Assembly: GCA_041987205.1 (NCBI GenBank)
Contig: JBHIWX010000008.1
Span: 1 to 64,000 of the forward strand
Direction of reading: 5' to 3'
Length of the DNA stretch: 64,000 bases
Source: BOKV01 sp041987205
GTDB lineage: Bacteria > Pseudomonadota > Alphaproteobacteria > Rhizobiales > Rhizobiaceae
Below the pieces are notes generated by a model, which ran no database searches, was not told the origin of the DNA, and was given only the letters and a program-made list of their open reading frames with translations. Of the stretch, positions 25,539 through 34,219 are shown one piece after another. The first letter of the stretch is position 1, and each line of letters opens with the position of its first letter. The position numbers were made by a program, and so were the translations under genes.

Positions 25539-27536
25539 ATGTTCGACGATCTAATCCGCGAAGATGATGTCGCCTGGGCGGCAACATTGATGGGACTGGG
25601 GCCTGATGGGTTCGCGCCGGTCCAAGACGACGACAGCCGGCTCCGGGCGATGCTTCGGCTCGATACGGTCGATTTCGAGGCATGCCCAGGCAGCGGCAAA
25701 ACTACTTTGTTAGTTGCGAAGTTGGCAGTGCTGGCGACGCGCTGGCCGCAACGGCAACAAGGCATCTGCGTGCTCTCGCACACCAATGCGGCGCGCAACG
25801 AGATCAGCGCGAAGCTCAGCAATACGGCGGCGGGCATAGCGCTCACGCGCTACCCCCACTTTGTCGGCACGATCCACTCGTTCGTGAATGAGTATCTGGC
25901 GCTGCCCTGGCTTCGGTCGAAGGGCGTCGAGGTGCACTGCGTCGATACGCAGATTGCGCTTGCAAAGCGCTGGGCTCTACTGCCGGGCAATACGCGCTGG
26001 GCGTTGGAGCAGGCCCAGTTGAAGGAATCCTGTCTGATCTATACTGAGTCAGATTACGGCGGCGGCAAGACAGGCAATTTTGGATCGCACACGCCGACAT
26101 ACCAGGCGATCGTAGCCGCACGTCGCGCTTCTAGCGAACAGGGCTATTTCTGCTTCGACGAGATGTTCGTCTGGGCGAACCAGCTGCTCGACCAGCACCC
26201 GGAAACGATCTCCACACTTCGTCAGCGCTTCCCCCTGGTTTTCATCGACGAGGCGCAGGACAATAGCGAAGCGCAATCGGCGCTGCTGCACCGCATCTTC
26301 TGCGATGGCCACGCGCCTTCGCGTCGGCAGCGGTTCGGCGACTCCAACCAGGCCATCTTTGGGAGCCCCAACCACAGCGGCGCCACGACTGATCTCTTTC
26401 CTGGCGAAACGGTACACCCGATGCCACGCAGCTATCGCTTCGGTCAGGATATCGCGGACCATGTGAAGGGCCTAGGAGTCGCACCGCAGCCTCTGGTCGG
26501 CGCCGGGCCACCCGATCACCTTGGCGCCGATCCCAAGCCGCCTGCGATTTTCCTGTTTGACGATGAGTCGGTGCAGACGGTACTGGCGCGCTACGGCCAA
26601 TATCTTCTGGACACCTTCGACGGAGCCGCGCTCGAGAACGGCGTGTTCACGGCGGTTGCTGGGGTGCACGAGCTACACGAGAACGATCGCATACCGCGAG
26701 CTATGGGGCATTATGCGCCTAGTTACGACCCGACGTGGACGAGGAAAGAATCCGCCCCGAGCAGCTTCGCGCAATATCTCGCGCGAGCACGTTTTGAGAC
26801 GGCCGGCAGCGACAACACCGGCAAGCTGGTCAACGCGACGGCGGCGGCGCTGCTCGCCGCAAGCGAACTTGCCAGCGGCACCCACGGCCAAATCACGCGA
26901 AAGTCCCCGCATCGCCGGGTGGTAGAGATGCTTGGTGACAGCGGTGTGCGGGCCAGATATCTCGCTCTGCTGGAGATCGTCTTGACGTACAAAGGCGATA
27001 TCCCCCCGGCGGTCTGGGCGGCAGAAGCACTGGCGCACATCGAGGCCCTGGTGCGGCAACTAAGCGATGTAGCTGCGTTGGACGGCGATGTCGTCACGTT
27101 CTTGGCGGCACCTCAGCCGCAGGCCACCCTCGAAGGCGAAGCTGCCGTCGTCGCGCGCACCGATAACCTGTTCGCCTATCCCCCGGACGCACCACGGGTG
27201 CGCATTCGTCTGGGCTCGATCCATTCGGTAAAGGGCGAAACGCACACAGCGACATTGGTGCTCGACAGCTTCTTTCACAACCACCACCTGAGCGAACTCA
27301 AGCCTTGGTTGCTGGGGACAAAATCGGGCGGTTCTTCGATAAACCGCAGGGGCAGGCAAGTCTTCGAAGGTCCCCGCATCCTTGGGCGGCTCAAGCTCCA
27401 TTATGTCGCGATGACTCGCCCGACCCACCTGCTGTGTCTCGCGATGCGCAAGGATGCCTTCAGCGAGGGGGAGTTCGACACGCTGGCGGGTCGTGGCTGG
27501 ACTATCATCGACTGCTGCGTCCCCGCTCAAGCATAA
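25539..27536 (+). CDS. gajB: UvrD/PcrA-like SF1 helicase, GajB-like (Gabija)
   Basis: A 665-residue superfamily 1 helicase partner of the OLD nuclease. Walker A/motif I is ACPGSGKTT (about 48-56), motif II is VFIDEAQDNS (about 234-243), motif III is FGDSNQAIF, motif IV is PRSYRFG, motif V is GSIHSVKGETHT (about 558-569) and motif VI is HYVAMTRP (about 618-625). All core motifs are intact. Known GajB proteins are near 500 residues; here the extra length falls mainly between motifs IV and V, so this is a long variant. In Gabija, GajB binds the GajA tetramer and helps sense DNA ends and nucleotides. Confidence 0.88.
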   Translation: MFDDLIREDDVAWAATLMGLGPDGFAPVQDDDSRLRAMLRLDTVDFEACPGSGKTTLLVAKLAVLATRWPQRQQGICVLSHTNAARNEISAKLSNTAAGIALTRYPHFVGTIHSFVNEYLALPWLRSKGVEVHCVDTQIALAKRWALLPGNTRWALEQAQLKESCLIYTESDYGGGKTGNFGSHTPTYQAIVAARRASSEQGYFCFDEMFVWANQLLDQHPETISTLRQRFPLVFIDEAQDNSEAQSALLHRIFCDGHAPSRRQRFGDSNQAIFGSPNHSGATTDLFPGETVHPMPRSYRFGQDIADHVKGLGVAPQPLVGAGPPDHLGADPKPPAIFLFDDESVQTVLARYGQYLLDTFDGAALENGVFTAVAGVHELHENDRIPRAMGHYAPSYDPTWTRKESAPSSFAQYLARARFETAGSDNTGKLVNATAAALLAASELASGTHGQITRKSPHRRVVEMLGDSGVRARYLALLEIVLTYKGDIPPAVWAAEALAHIEALVRQLSDVAALDGDVVTFLAAPQPQATLEGEAAVVARTDNLFAYPPDAPRVRIRLGSIHSVKGETHTATLVLDSFFHNHHLSELKPWLLGTKSGGSSINRRGRQVFEGPRILGRLKLHYVAMTRPTHLLCLAMRKDAFSEGEFDTLAGRGWTIIDCCVPAQA

Positions 27537-27830
27537 GCACTCGCCTTCCCCTGCGCTAATCTCGGGCCGGCGCTCACGTTCCGCCCCTCCGACGACATGC
27601 TCTTGCGATCTCCACTCACATCGAGCTCTAAGAATCCGCGCGTGCGGTTTGTAGACAAATGGTAGCCTTTGGGATCAACAGCGACGTTGCGGAACGACCG
27701 ATTTAGGGCACAGTGGTGAAGGGTTCAAAGCGGGACGAAATAGTACAAACCTTAGAAATAGGCTTGCCACTTGTGCCTACAGACAGTTGAAGTGATGCTT
27801 GTGCTTCAAACTCTGGCAAGCGGGGCATGT
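27537..27830. other. AT-richer gap between the Gabija-like and retron-like loci
   Basis: No gene, hairpin or repeat stands out. Base composition drops relative to the helicase gene, which fits a junction between separately acquired pieces. Promoter elements for the next gene would have to lie here, but none is clear. Confidence 0.4.
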
Positions 27831-28496
27831 ATGTCTGTTTTGGATATTCCTCTCAGAAAGGCGCTACAATTGTTCTATGCGCCACAATCGTTGCGTCGGA
27901 CAATTTTAAAGGAGGACATTCGTCTTGATCGCCGAAAAGACGCCGGCGGCAATAGAAGCAGAGGCGGTGATTTCTATTTGCCTTTCTGGTCAGATGTCAA
28001 AAGGCACATATCGGGCGATGGCGATCTAACTCAACTGACTGGTGATCGTATAAAGTCAAACAGGAATTTCCAGAGACTATATCCGTTGCTTAAAGACGGC
28101 GTCCTCGAATTACTTAGTGCGAAATTGCGTTGGTCAAACGAACCAGTCGAGATCGTCCCCCAAAGCGTACACGGTAACCTGAGAATTGAGGACCTAGGTG
28201 GCACAATTCGTATAAGAGATGCGCTCCACGCGCGCGTCAGGGGAGAATATACCCGCGTCGTGTACCCCTACTTCAGCGAAGAACCGGCGCTCCCCGAAGA
28301 GGGCGGAAGGTTGGGTTTGTGGGTTATGCAGCAGGCCCTGACAGAACTTGATCCAGATGACATGCGCATTATCGACGCTCTTCGTCGGACATTCTTCTCT
28401 CCGCGAACGACGCCGCTGCAAGGCAACGAAGAGGCGGTTTTCCGTGAAAATTACAGATCGTTGATCGGCGAGTGGGAGCGTCTGAAGCATGAATGA
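27831..28496 (+). CDS. Unrecognised island protein
   Basis: A 221-residue soluble protein that I cannot assign to a family. It begins SVLDIPLRKALQLFYAPQSL and is rich in charged residues; no membrane segment, nucleotide motif or nuclease motif is clear. The ATG at 27831 has only a weak GGGG upstream; in-frame alternatives at 27771 and 27795 add an N-terminus with poor composition. Base composition is lower in GC than its neighbours, which suggests recent transfer. It is convergent with the reverse transcriptase gene, with 11 bases between stops. It could be an effector, an anti-phage accessory or an unrelated passenger. Confidence 0.6.
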   Translation: MSVLDIPLRKALQLFYAPQSLRRTILKEDIRLDRRKDAGGNRSRGGDFYLPFWSDVKRHISGDGDLTQLTGDRIKSNRNFQRLYPLLKDGVLELLSAKLRWSNEPVEIVPQSVHGNLRIEDLGGTIRIRDALHARVRGEYTRVVYPYFSEEPALPEEGGRLGLWVMQQALTELDPDDMRIIDALRRTFFSPRTTPLQGNEEAVFRENYRSLIGEWERLKHE

Positions 28497-28507
28497 GAGG
28501 TCCCGGG

Positions 28508-29665
28508 TTACAGAGTCCAATCCACGCGGTTGGCTTCCGCATACAGCTTGGAGGCATACGCCTCGTCCACTTGATGCGCGAAAGCAATCAAACCGAGAAT
28601 GTGCCTGCGCATGCCGATCTTCGAAGCGAATCCGCGTTTTGCGCGGTGGCGTTCGGGGCCAATGCTCTCGTGATTCAGCGCGTAGAGGTGGGTTTCGATA
28701 TTGTTCCTGAAGGCCTTCGTGAGGCGTGGACGGCCAGTATCGACGGTCACGCCCAGCAGGATTTTTCTGCCGCCCGGAGGCACGATCGTCGTCTTCTGAC
28801 GATGGGGGACCAGGCCCGACGTCTCCAGCACCATCTCCACCTGCTTGACTAGGCGCATTGCCTGGCCGCGGTTGGAAGGTCCGACGCACGAGAACGCCAG
28901 ATCGTCGGCGTATCGTGTATAGGTCCAGTTCTCAGATGCGGCGAGTTGGGCGAGCCGAATGTCGAGGACCGCTGATGCGAAGTTGGCGAGCATCGGACTG
29001 GTCGGCGCACCTTGCGGCAGATGCCCCATGGGATGCGTGCGATATGGCTGCGCATCCGCGCCTCGCCCCAACCGGTCTCTTGGATCAATTCGCGTATGGG
29101 TCGGCAATCGCGTGCAGATGCGGGCCATCTGAAACGAGAGCAAGGCTCCGTAGCCGAAGCCGCGGAAGACCCAATAAGCGGCGTCTTCATGGATCGATTC
29201 GAAGAAGTGCCGAACGTCCATCTTGACGAGCCACTTGGCACCGACATGACGTTCGGCTGCGTCGACCAGGTCGCGATTCTTGATGAAAGCGAAGCTCGCG
29301 GGATGGGAGGGCATGACCTGGAGGATATTCTGGGCGATCCATCGCTGCACCCGCATCAAGCGTGGCTCCGGCACGCAAATGGTGCGGTATCGACGTGGCG
29401 GCGCCGGGACTTTGTTCGGCACGCCGCGCTTCTTGACGCGGAACACGCGGTACGGATCAATCTTCCGGTGGGCAACTTCTTGCAGGAAGTCCGAGGATAC
29501 GTCGGAGAGATGCGCCAGATGGTTAAGCGTGAGCACGACCGGCAGGTCGGGATGATGCCTCTTTATCGCTGACGCTGCCGCGATCGATGCAGCCACGGTT
29601 TCGGCGGATCGCCCTTCCGCCTTGGCGCCCCAAGCAAATGTCTGAGGATCCCAAGGGTGCTTCAT
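28508..29665 (-). CDS. Retron-type reverse transcriptase
   Basis: An RNA-directed DNA polymerase of 385 residues. RT motifs in order are YRTICVPEPRL (94-104), KMDVRHFF with the first catalytic aspartate (148-155), GHLPQGAPTSPMLANF (214-229), YTRYADDLAFS with the YADD box (249-259), and RQKT (289-292). The LNHLAHL segment (47-53) and GVTVDTGRPRL (305-315) fit retron motifs X and Y (NAxxH and VTG regions) only loosely. The length and the lack of maturase or endonuclease domains separate it from group II introns. It is downstream of the PRTase gene, with a structured 190-base gap between them that looks like the msr-msd template. Confidence 0.88.
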   Translation of the reverse strand: MKHPWDPQTFAWGAKAEGRSAETVAASIAAASAIKRHHPDLPVVLTLNHLAHLSDVSSDFLQEVAHRKIDPYRVFRVKKRGVPNKVPAPPRRYRTICVPEPRLMRVQRWIAQNILQVMPSHPASFAFIKNRDLVDAAERHVGAKWLVKMDVRHFFESIHEDAAYWVFRGFGYGALLSFQMARICTRLPTHTRIDPRDRLGRGADAQPYRTHPMGHLPQGAPTSPMLANFASAVLDIRLAQLAASENWTYTRYADDLAFSCVGPSNRGQAMRLVKQVEMVLETSGLVPHRQKTTIVPPGGRKILLGVTVDTGRPRLTKAFRNNIETHLYALNHESIGPERHRAKRGFASKIGMRRHILGLIAFAHQVDEAYASKLYAEANRVDWTL

Positions 29666-29860
29666 CTACTTTAGATCGGCCCTGGCGGCGTCGCGTCGTC
29701 CATCGAAACGAGCCTCCGAGGAGGTTGCCCAAAGGGCAACGATGGATGACGCGACGTGGACCTGCATTCTGAAGCTCTTTCAACGGCGACGGGAAGCCCC
29801 GTCCCCCTAGACGGCAGGTTCGTACCCGCAGTCCTGGCCGTCCGGAGACGGCATGTCTAG
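29666..29860 (-). ncRNA. Candidate retron msr-msd RNA
   Basis: The gap between the PRTase stop and the reverse transcriptase start folds strongly when read on the minus strand. A 17-bp stem with one mismatch joins 29740-29756 and 29689-29705. It encloses two perfect hairpins, ttgccc/gggcaa with a 3-base loop (29725-29739) and cctcc/ggagg (29713-29724), as an msd does. Upstream lie hairpins around 29835-29850 (ccgtc/gacgg) and 29785-29805 (gacggg/cccgtc), fitting an msr. Complementary CATCTA (at the PRTase stop codon) and TAGATG (at the RT start) could act as short a1/a2 repeats. The ends and priming G are not defined. Confidence 0.55.
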
Positions 29861-31131
29861 ATGAGCCGAGCCTTCGGGATCCTCAGGGTCTCTGGATAAT
29901 ATGGAACTAGTGAAGTTTCAATGAGCGGAGTGTTCCGCTCACCTGCGCGTCCCGACTCCATGAATTTGTACCCTTTGTCGGTTATTCGTCCTGTGCGAGT
30001 AATCAGCTCTGATTTTAACGCGCGCGCAAGCGTGTCCATGACGGTGGATGCGGGCAAAGATGTCCTGGATGCGAGCGCGACTTCAGCTCCCCTGTACCAT
30101 CGACCCTTGAGCATGCTCAGCACGAGTACCGTCAGTCGTTCTTCCTCGGTCAGTTCTCGACCGAACACCACACCATTCGACTGGGCGGCGGAAGCGACTG
30201 CCTGGTCCAGCGATCGCACGCCGAAGACATCGCGCAATTCAGGGGGCGCGGCTCCGACATAGAGCGGGCGCCACCCGCTCTCGCCATGATGGATCATCGC
30301 CGGAGTATTATTGGGAAGCCGGTAGTTGAATGCGATCAGGGCACCGTCCCCACCGAAACCGAATCGGCCGGCACCACGCCCCTCCTCAGGCCCATTTGTC
30401 TGGATTAACTGTGTCCAAGACCACATGGTTCGATAATCAGAGGTGGATTTGACCGTGGGAGCGATCCACTCAGCCTCCACCTCCGGTCGCAACCGATGGC
30501 GACGCACCTTGCTGAACGCCGATGGGGTGGCAGCGGCTGCAACTACTCGGAATCGGATCATGTCGCGCGATTTCCACGATCGCACCGTGGGAACGGCCCA
30601 GAACTTGTCCAGCATGGTCGACATGCGCGTGCCCGATCCCAGGAAGTCAGTAACGATAATGATCTCGCCTGCCGGTGCAGTCTTCCCCCGTAGTCTTTCG
30701 GGGCCGGGATGGTTCATAAAGACCCTGGTCCACCGTTCTGATGCCTGGGATATCAGATGCGCGACGAAGCCCTCGCTTCCTACGCGAACTCGGCCACGAG
30801 TTGGCCTGACAGCCGGGGGACCATTGTAGCCGACCGCCCGCTGCCGCAAGCGACCGTCCATGTCAGGAAGCATCTGGACCTCAAAAATCAGAGACGCATC
30901 GAATTCGCGTTCGGCGTAGAGCGCAACGCGCCGCTTACGGTGACGCTGCCCCTCTGCGATCCGATCCAAGGCCGACCGGATCGACGTACCCACTTGCTCC
31001 TCGTTCAGGAGCAGCATCGCGTCCAACAGGCTCGCTGCGGTAGCGCGGTCGTCAAAGCCGAATTGGTCCAGCCAGGCCGCGCCAACCGCTGTCTGGCTCA
31101 ATGTCCGGGGTCCGGCCAAGAACAACTCCAC
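29857..31131 (-). CDS. PRTase-like protein with C-terminal winged helix, probable retron effector
   Basis: A protein of up to 424 residues. A phosphoribosyltransferase-type PRPP loop is seen in IIIVTDFLGSGTRM (157-170). A second conserved block, FGFGGDGALIAFNYRLPNNT, is at 257-276. A winged-helix domain occupies about 329-393 (ERLTVLVLSMLKGRWYRGAE onward). PRTase-like proteins of this type occur in bacterial conflict systems and beside some retron reverse transcriptases (type III in the published retron classes, as I recall). The start is uncertain: GTG 31131 is the first usable codon after an in-frame TAA at about 31210, yet coding-like sequence extends upstream of it. It is likely the toxin held in check by RT and msDNA. 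Confidence 0.75.
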   Translation of the reverse strand: MELFLAGPRTLSQTAVGAAWLDQFGFDDRATAASLLDAMLLLNEEQVGTSIRSALDRIAEGQRHRKRRVALYAEREFDASLIFEVQMLPDMDGRLRQRAVGYNGPPAVRPTRGRVRVGSEGFVAHLISQASERWTRVFMNHPGPERLRGKTAPAGEIIIVTDFLGSGTRMSTMLDKFWAVPTVRSWKSRDMIRFRVVAAAATPSAFSKVRRHRLRPEVEAEWIAPTVKSTSDYRTMWSWTQLIQTNGPEEGRGAGRFGFGGDGALIAFNYRLPNNTPAMIHHGESGWRPLYVGAAPPELRDVFGVRSLDQAVASAAQSNGVVFGRELTEEERLTVLVLSMLKGRWYRGAEVALASRTSLPASTVMDTLARALKSELITRTGRITDKGYKFMESGRAGERNTPLIETSLVPYYPETLRIPKARLI

Positions 31132-31590
31132 CTCGGTTCGTCGGGGGCAGCAAAAGGCTTTTTGACCATAGCATCGCAGCCGCTCCCCATGAAAAGTTTA
31201 TCTCGCTGTCAATCAATTCGTCCACTGTATCGCGACAAGGACTGACCGGGCTCGATGAGGCGCTCGACCCCGTTTGTTTCAGGCCGCGTAACCAGCCAAC
31301 CGCGCCCTTCTCGCAACGATAAGGCGATTCAGGTGAATGGCAGGTTTTAGCGAGATGTGACGTCGACCTGAACGACCGAGATGGGGCGCAAAGCGGACAT
31401 CTACCGCTGATGGGGTAGGCGGAATGGCAAGAGCCACGAATATTTCCTTCTCCCGCTGGACTTCTCTCGCAAAGGAAGCAGTAGTCGGTTGCGGTCGCGG
31501 GGATAGCCCCCGACTTGCTTCAGCCCGGTGACGGGCTCTGCTCGGTACCAGGCCAGATTGGCTGACCTGGACAACGAGTGGAGCCAGATC
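31132..31590. other. Intergenic stretch between the retron-like locus and the recombinase trio
   Basis: No gene is seen. It contains, at about 31371-31403, a segment (cctgaacgaccgagatgggg and 12 further bases) closely resembling one at about 23356-23388 upstream of the GajA-like gene. Such pieces are found as dispersed fragments in rhizobial genomes. A cttctcccgctgg tract and imperfect GC hairpins follow. Confidence 0.45.
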
Positions 31591-32082
31591 ATGGACAATA
31601 CCAAGACGATCAAATTGAACCCCGATGCGGAAGCACCGGCTGGCACTGCGCCGGGTGGTGCGAAGAAGACCCCGAAACCGAAGGCAGTCGAGCCTGCCCC
31701 CGCCACAGGCGTTAGGTCACGCCAGACCCCGCGTCCGGTGTCGAAACGGACCGCCGCCAAGCCGGTTGCAGCAGAGGGCGGTGGAGGCGGCAAGGCGAAG
31801 AAGCCGGCGCCGAAGCGCGCTGATCCAAAGCTTATCGCCAAGAATCGCGGCAAGTCCAAGAAGGAACAGCTGATCGGACTGTTGTCGAAGCCGGGCGGGG
31901 CGCGGGTCTCGGTTCTCGTCGAACGGCTCGGGTGGCAGGCTCACACGGTCAGGGCGGCACTATCGGGACTGCGCAAGCAGGGATTTTCGATCGCAGTGTC
32001 GAAGTCTGCCAAAACCGGCGAAACAGTCTACGCCATTACGTCCGCACCAGCTGCCGCCGAGACCAATGAGGCATCAGCATGA
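31591..32082 (+). CDS. DUF3489 domain protein
   Basis: A basic protein of 163 residues. Its first 95 residues are a Pro/Ala/Lys-rich linker, and a C-terminal helix-turn-helix-like DUF3489 domain follows (KKEQLIGLLSKPGGARVSVL, then LGWQAHTVRAALSGLRKQGF). GGAG lies seven bases before the ATG at 31591, so the longer frame from 31528 is not needed. DUF3489, DUF2924 and a large serine recombinase form a conserved trio in alphaproteobacterial mobile elements. The domain probably binds DNA and may assist or control the recombinase. It overlaps the next gene by ATGA. Confidence 0.85.
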   Translation: MDNTKTIKLNPDAEAPAGTAPGGAKKTPKPKAVEPAPATGVRSRQTPRPVSKRTAAKPVAAEGGGGGKAKKPAPKRADPKLIAKNRGKSKKEQLIGLLSKPGGARVSVLVERLGWQAHTVRAALSGLRKQGFSIAVSKSAKTGETVYAITSAPAAAETNEASA

Positions 32083-32579
32083 CGCGGTCGATCGAAGGTC
32101 ATAGTGGCGGGCGGTCTACTGAAATCACTTCCTCGGATGGAGGCGGGCGTAAGCCCGCCTCCATCGAACTCGAGGCGATCATGTTGCTCGAACGACGGGA
32201 GTGCATTGATCGATGGGTCCGCCGGTTCGGACATTTGCCACCCAAACATGTCTCGGTCCAGTTCATGCGCAAGGTGCTGGCTTACGAGGAACAGGTCAGA
32301 CGGTTCGGCGGGCATTCGAGTGCGATTCGAAGTGCCCTCAAGGCTGCGTTGAAGGAGGCGAAGCCGAGGAGGGAATTGGTTTCCGCTAGGACACCCTTAG
32401 TACAGCTGCGTCCTGGCACCCATCTTTTGCGGGAATGGAACGGCCGGACCTATCAGGTTGAGGTGCTCAACGATGGCTTCCGGCTCGATGGCAAGCACTA
32501 TCGATCCTTGACCGCGATCGCCCGCAAGATCACCGGTGCGCACTGGTCAGGTCCGCGATTCTTCGGATTGGGCTCATGA
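32079..32579 (+). CDS. DUF2924 domain protein
   Basis: A 166-residue protein of the DUF2924 family. The diagnostic C-terminal half reads PGTHLLREWNGRTYQVEVL, then GKHYRSLTAIARKITGAHWSGPRFFGL. It is coupled on both sides by ATGA overlaps, to DUF3489 upstream and the recombinase downstream. The function is unknown, but its strict companionship with serine recombinases suggests a recombination accessory or directionality role. That role is inferred. Confidence 0.9.
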   Translation: MTRSIEGHSGGRSTEITSSDGGGRKPASIELEAIMLLERRECIDRWVRRFGHLPPKHVSVQFMRKVLAYEEQVRRFGGHSSAIRSALKAALKEAKPRRELVSARTPLVQLRPGTHLLREWNGRTYQVEVLNDGFRLDGKHYRSLTAIARKITGAHWSGPRFFGLGS

Positions 32580-34219
32580 AGAAGATCCGTTGTGCCATCT
32601 ACACGAGGAAGTCCTCGGAAGAAGGGTTGGAACAGGAATTCAACTCCCTCCACGCCCAGCGTGAAGCCTGTGCATCCTATGTCGCCAGCCAGAAGCATGA
32701 AGGCTGGGTCCTGCTGCCGGAGCAGTATGATGATGGCGGCATCTCGGGTGGAACGCTGGAGCGGGAAGCACTGCAACGGTTGCTGCGTGATGTCGATGAG
32801 CGCCTGGTCGACCAGATCGTCGTCTACAAAATCGATCGCCTGACACGATCGCTTGCCGACTTCGCCAAGCTGGTCGAACGGCTGGATGCAGCAGATGCCT
32901 CTTTCGTCTCGGTGACACAGTCCTTCAATACGGCCACCAGCATGGGACGGCTGACACTGAATGTGCTTCTGTCCTTTGCCCAGTTCGAGCGGGAGGTCAC
33001 GGCAGAGCGCATTCGCGACAAGATCGCGGCTTCGAAGAAGAAGGGCCTTTGGATGGGTGGCAATATTCCGCTCGGCTACGAGCCGGACGGACGGACGCTG
33101 AAGATCAGGCAGGACGAGGCGCAAACCGTCAGAGCGATCTTCGATCTATATCTCGAGCACAGGTCGATCATTGCAGTGACGCGAGAAGCAGACCGCCTGG
33201 GTTTGCGGCGACGCAAGGGTCCGACCGGCAATCCGCAAAAGTTTGGTCGAGGCCATATCCACTACATCCTGACCAATCCGGTCTATGCCGGCCGGATCCG
33301 TCACCGCGACCAGATCCACGAAGGACAGCATCCGCCGATCATCGATCCCGACCTTTGGGAAAGGGTGCAGGCGATGCTAAGGGAAGGTGGTCACGGCCAA
33401 CGTGGTCACGGTAACAACACCAACAAGACCTCGCCACTGACCGGCAAGCTCTTCGACGAGACGGGAGACCGGCTGACGCCATCCCATGCCAACAAGAAGG
33501 GGAGGCGGTACCGCTACTATGTCTCCAGCCGGCTGATCACCGGTGCAGACGGCCGAAAGGGCGCGGGCGCAACAAACAGCGGCTGGCGGCTCCCGGCTCA
33601 GGCACTTGAACAGCACGTTGCAGACTTTGTTCACAAACACCTTCGCGGTCGCCTGGCGTCCGAACTGTTGCGCGACCCTGCAGCCGACATTATGGCCGGG
33701 GCGAGCAGGGCGCTCGATCGGCTTGCCGGCAACGAGGGCGTCGCAGAAAGCGTCATCGGCTGCATCGACAAGGTCAGGATCGATCCGGGCCAGATCGAGA
33801 TCAGGCTGGATCGCGCTGCGGTTGCTTCGGTCCTTGAACTGGACTCTTCAAACATATCGCCGGAAGCAATGACCATCGTCGCTCCGTTCCAGCGTCGCAA
33901 ACGCGGCGTCGAGACCAGGCTCGTAATTGGCAATCAGGCGCCGACCTCGCCTGACGCTATCCTGATCCGCAGCATCGCCAAGGCACATCGATACTACGAA
34001 GCGATTACACGGGGTTCGACATTCGAGGAAATCGCCGAAACTGAAAACCTTACTGTACGGCGCATTCTGCAGGTAATCGAACTCGCCTTCATCGCCCCCG
34101 ATATCGTCAAGGCGATCATCCGCGGCGAACAGCCAGCCGGATTGACGGCCAAGTGGCTTGGCCAAAATCCCCTGCCGTCCGACTGGCACACCCAGCGGCA
34201 GGTAGTCGCGGCACGCTGA
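32576..34219 (+). CDS. Large serine recombinase (resolvase/recombinase family)
   Basis: A site-specific recombinase of 547 residues. The N-terminal resolvase domain has the nucleophile region AIYTRKSSEEG (about 7-17) and the catalytic arginine block KIDRLTRSLADFAKL (about 84-98). A recombinase domain follows (KGLWMGGNIPLGYEPDG and the NPVYAGRIRHR segment), then a C-terminal DNA-binding part ending in an HTH-like stretch (TFEEIAETENLTVRRILQVI). The size fits integrases of serine-type mobile elements. It starts in an ATGA overlap with DUF2924. It is the likely mover of at least part of the island, which ends 237 bases later at tRNA-Gln. Confidence 0.93.
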   Translation: MKKIRCAIYTRKSSEEGLEQEFNSLHAQREACASYVASQKHEGWVLLPEQYDDGGISGGTLEREALQRLLRDVDERLVDQIVVYKIDRLTRSLADFAKLVERLDAADASFVSVTQSFNTATSMGRLTLNVLLSFAQFEREVTAERIRDKIAASKKKGLWMGGNIPLGYEPDGRTLKIRQDEAQTVRAIFDLYLEHRSIIAVTREADRLGLRRRKGPTGNPQKFGRGHIHYILTNPVYAGRIRHRDQIHEGQHPPIIDPDLWERVQAMLREGGHGQRGHGNNTNKTSPLTGKLFDETGDRLTPSHANKKGRRYRYYVSSRLITGADGRKGAGATNSGWRLPAQALEQHVADFVHKHLRGRLASELLRDPAADIMAGASRALDRLAGNEGVAESVIGCIDKVRIDPGQIEIRLDRAAVASVLELDSSNISPEAMTIVAPFQRRKRGVETRLVIGNQAPTSPDAILIRSIAKAHRYYEAITRGSTFEEIAETENLTVRRILQVIELAFIAPDIVKAIIRGEQPAGLTAKWLGQNPLPSDWHTQRQVVAAR

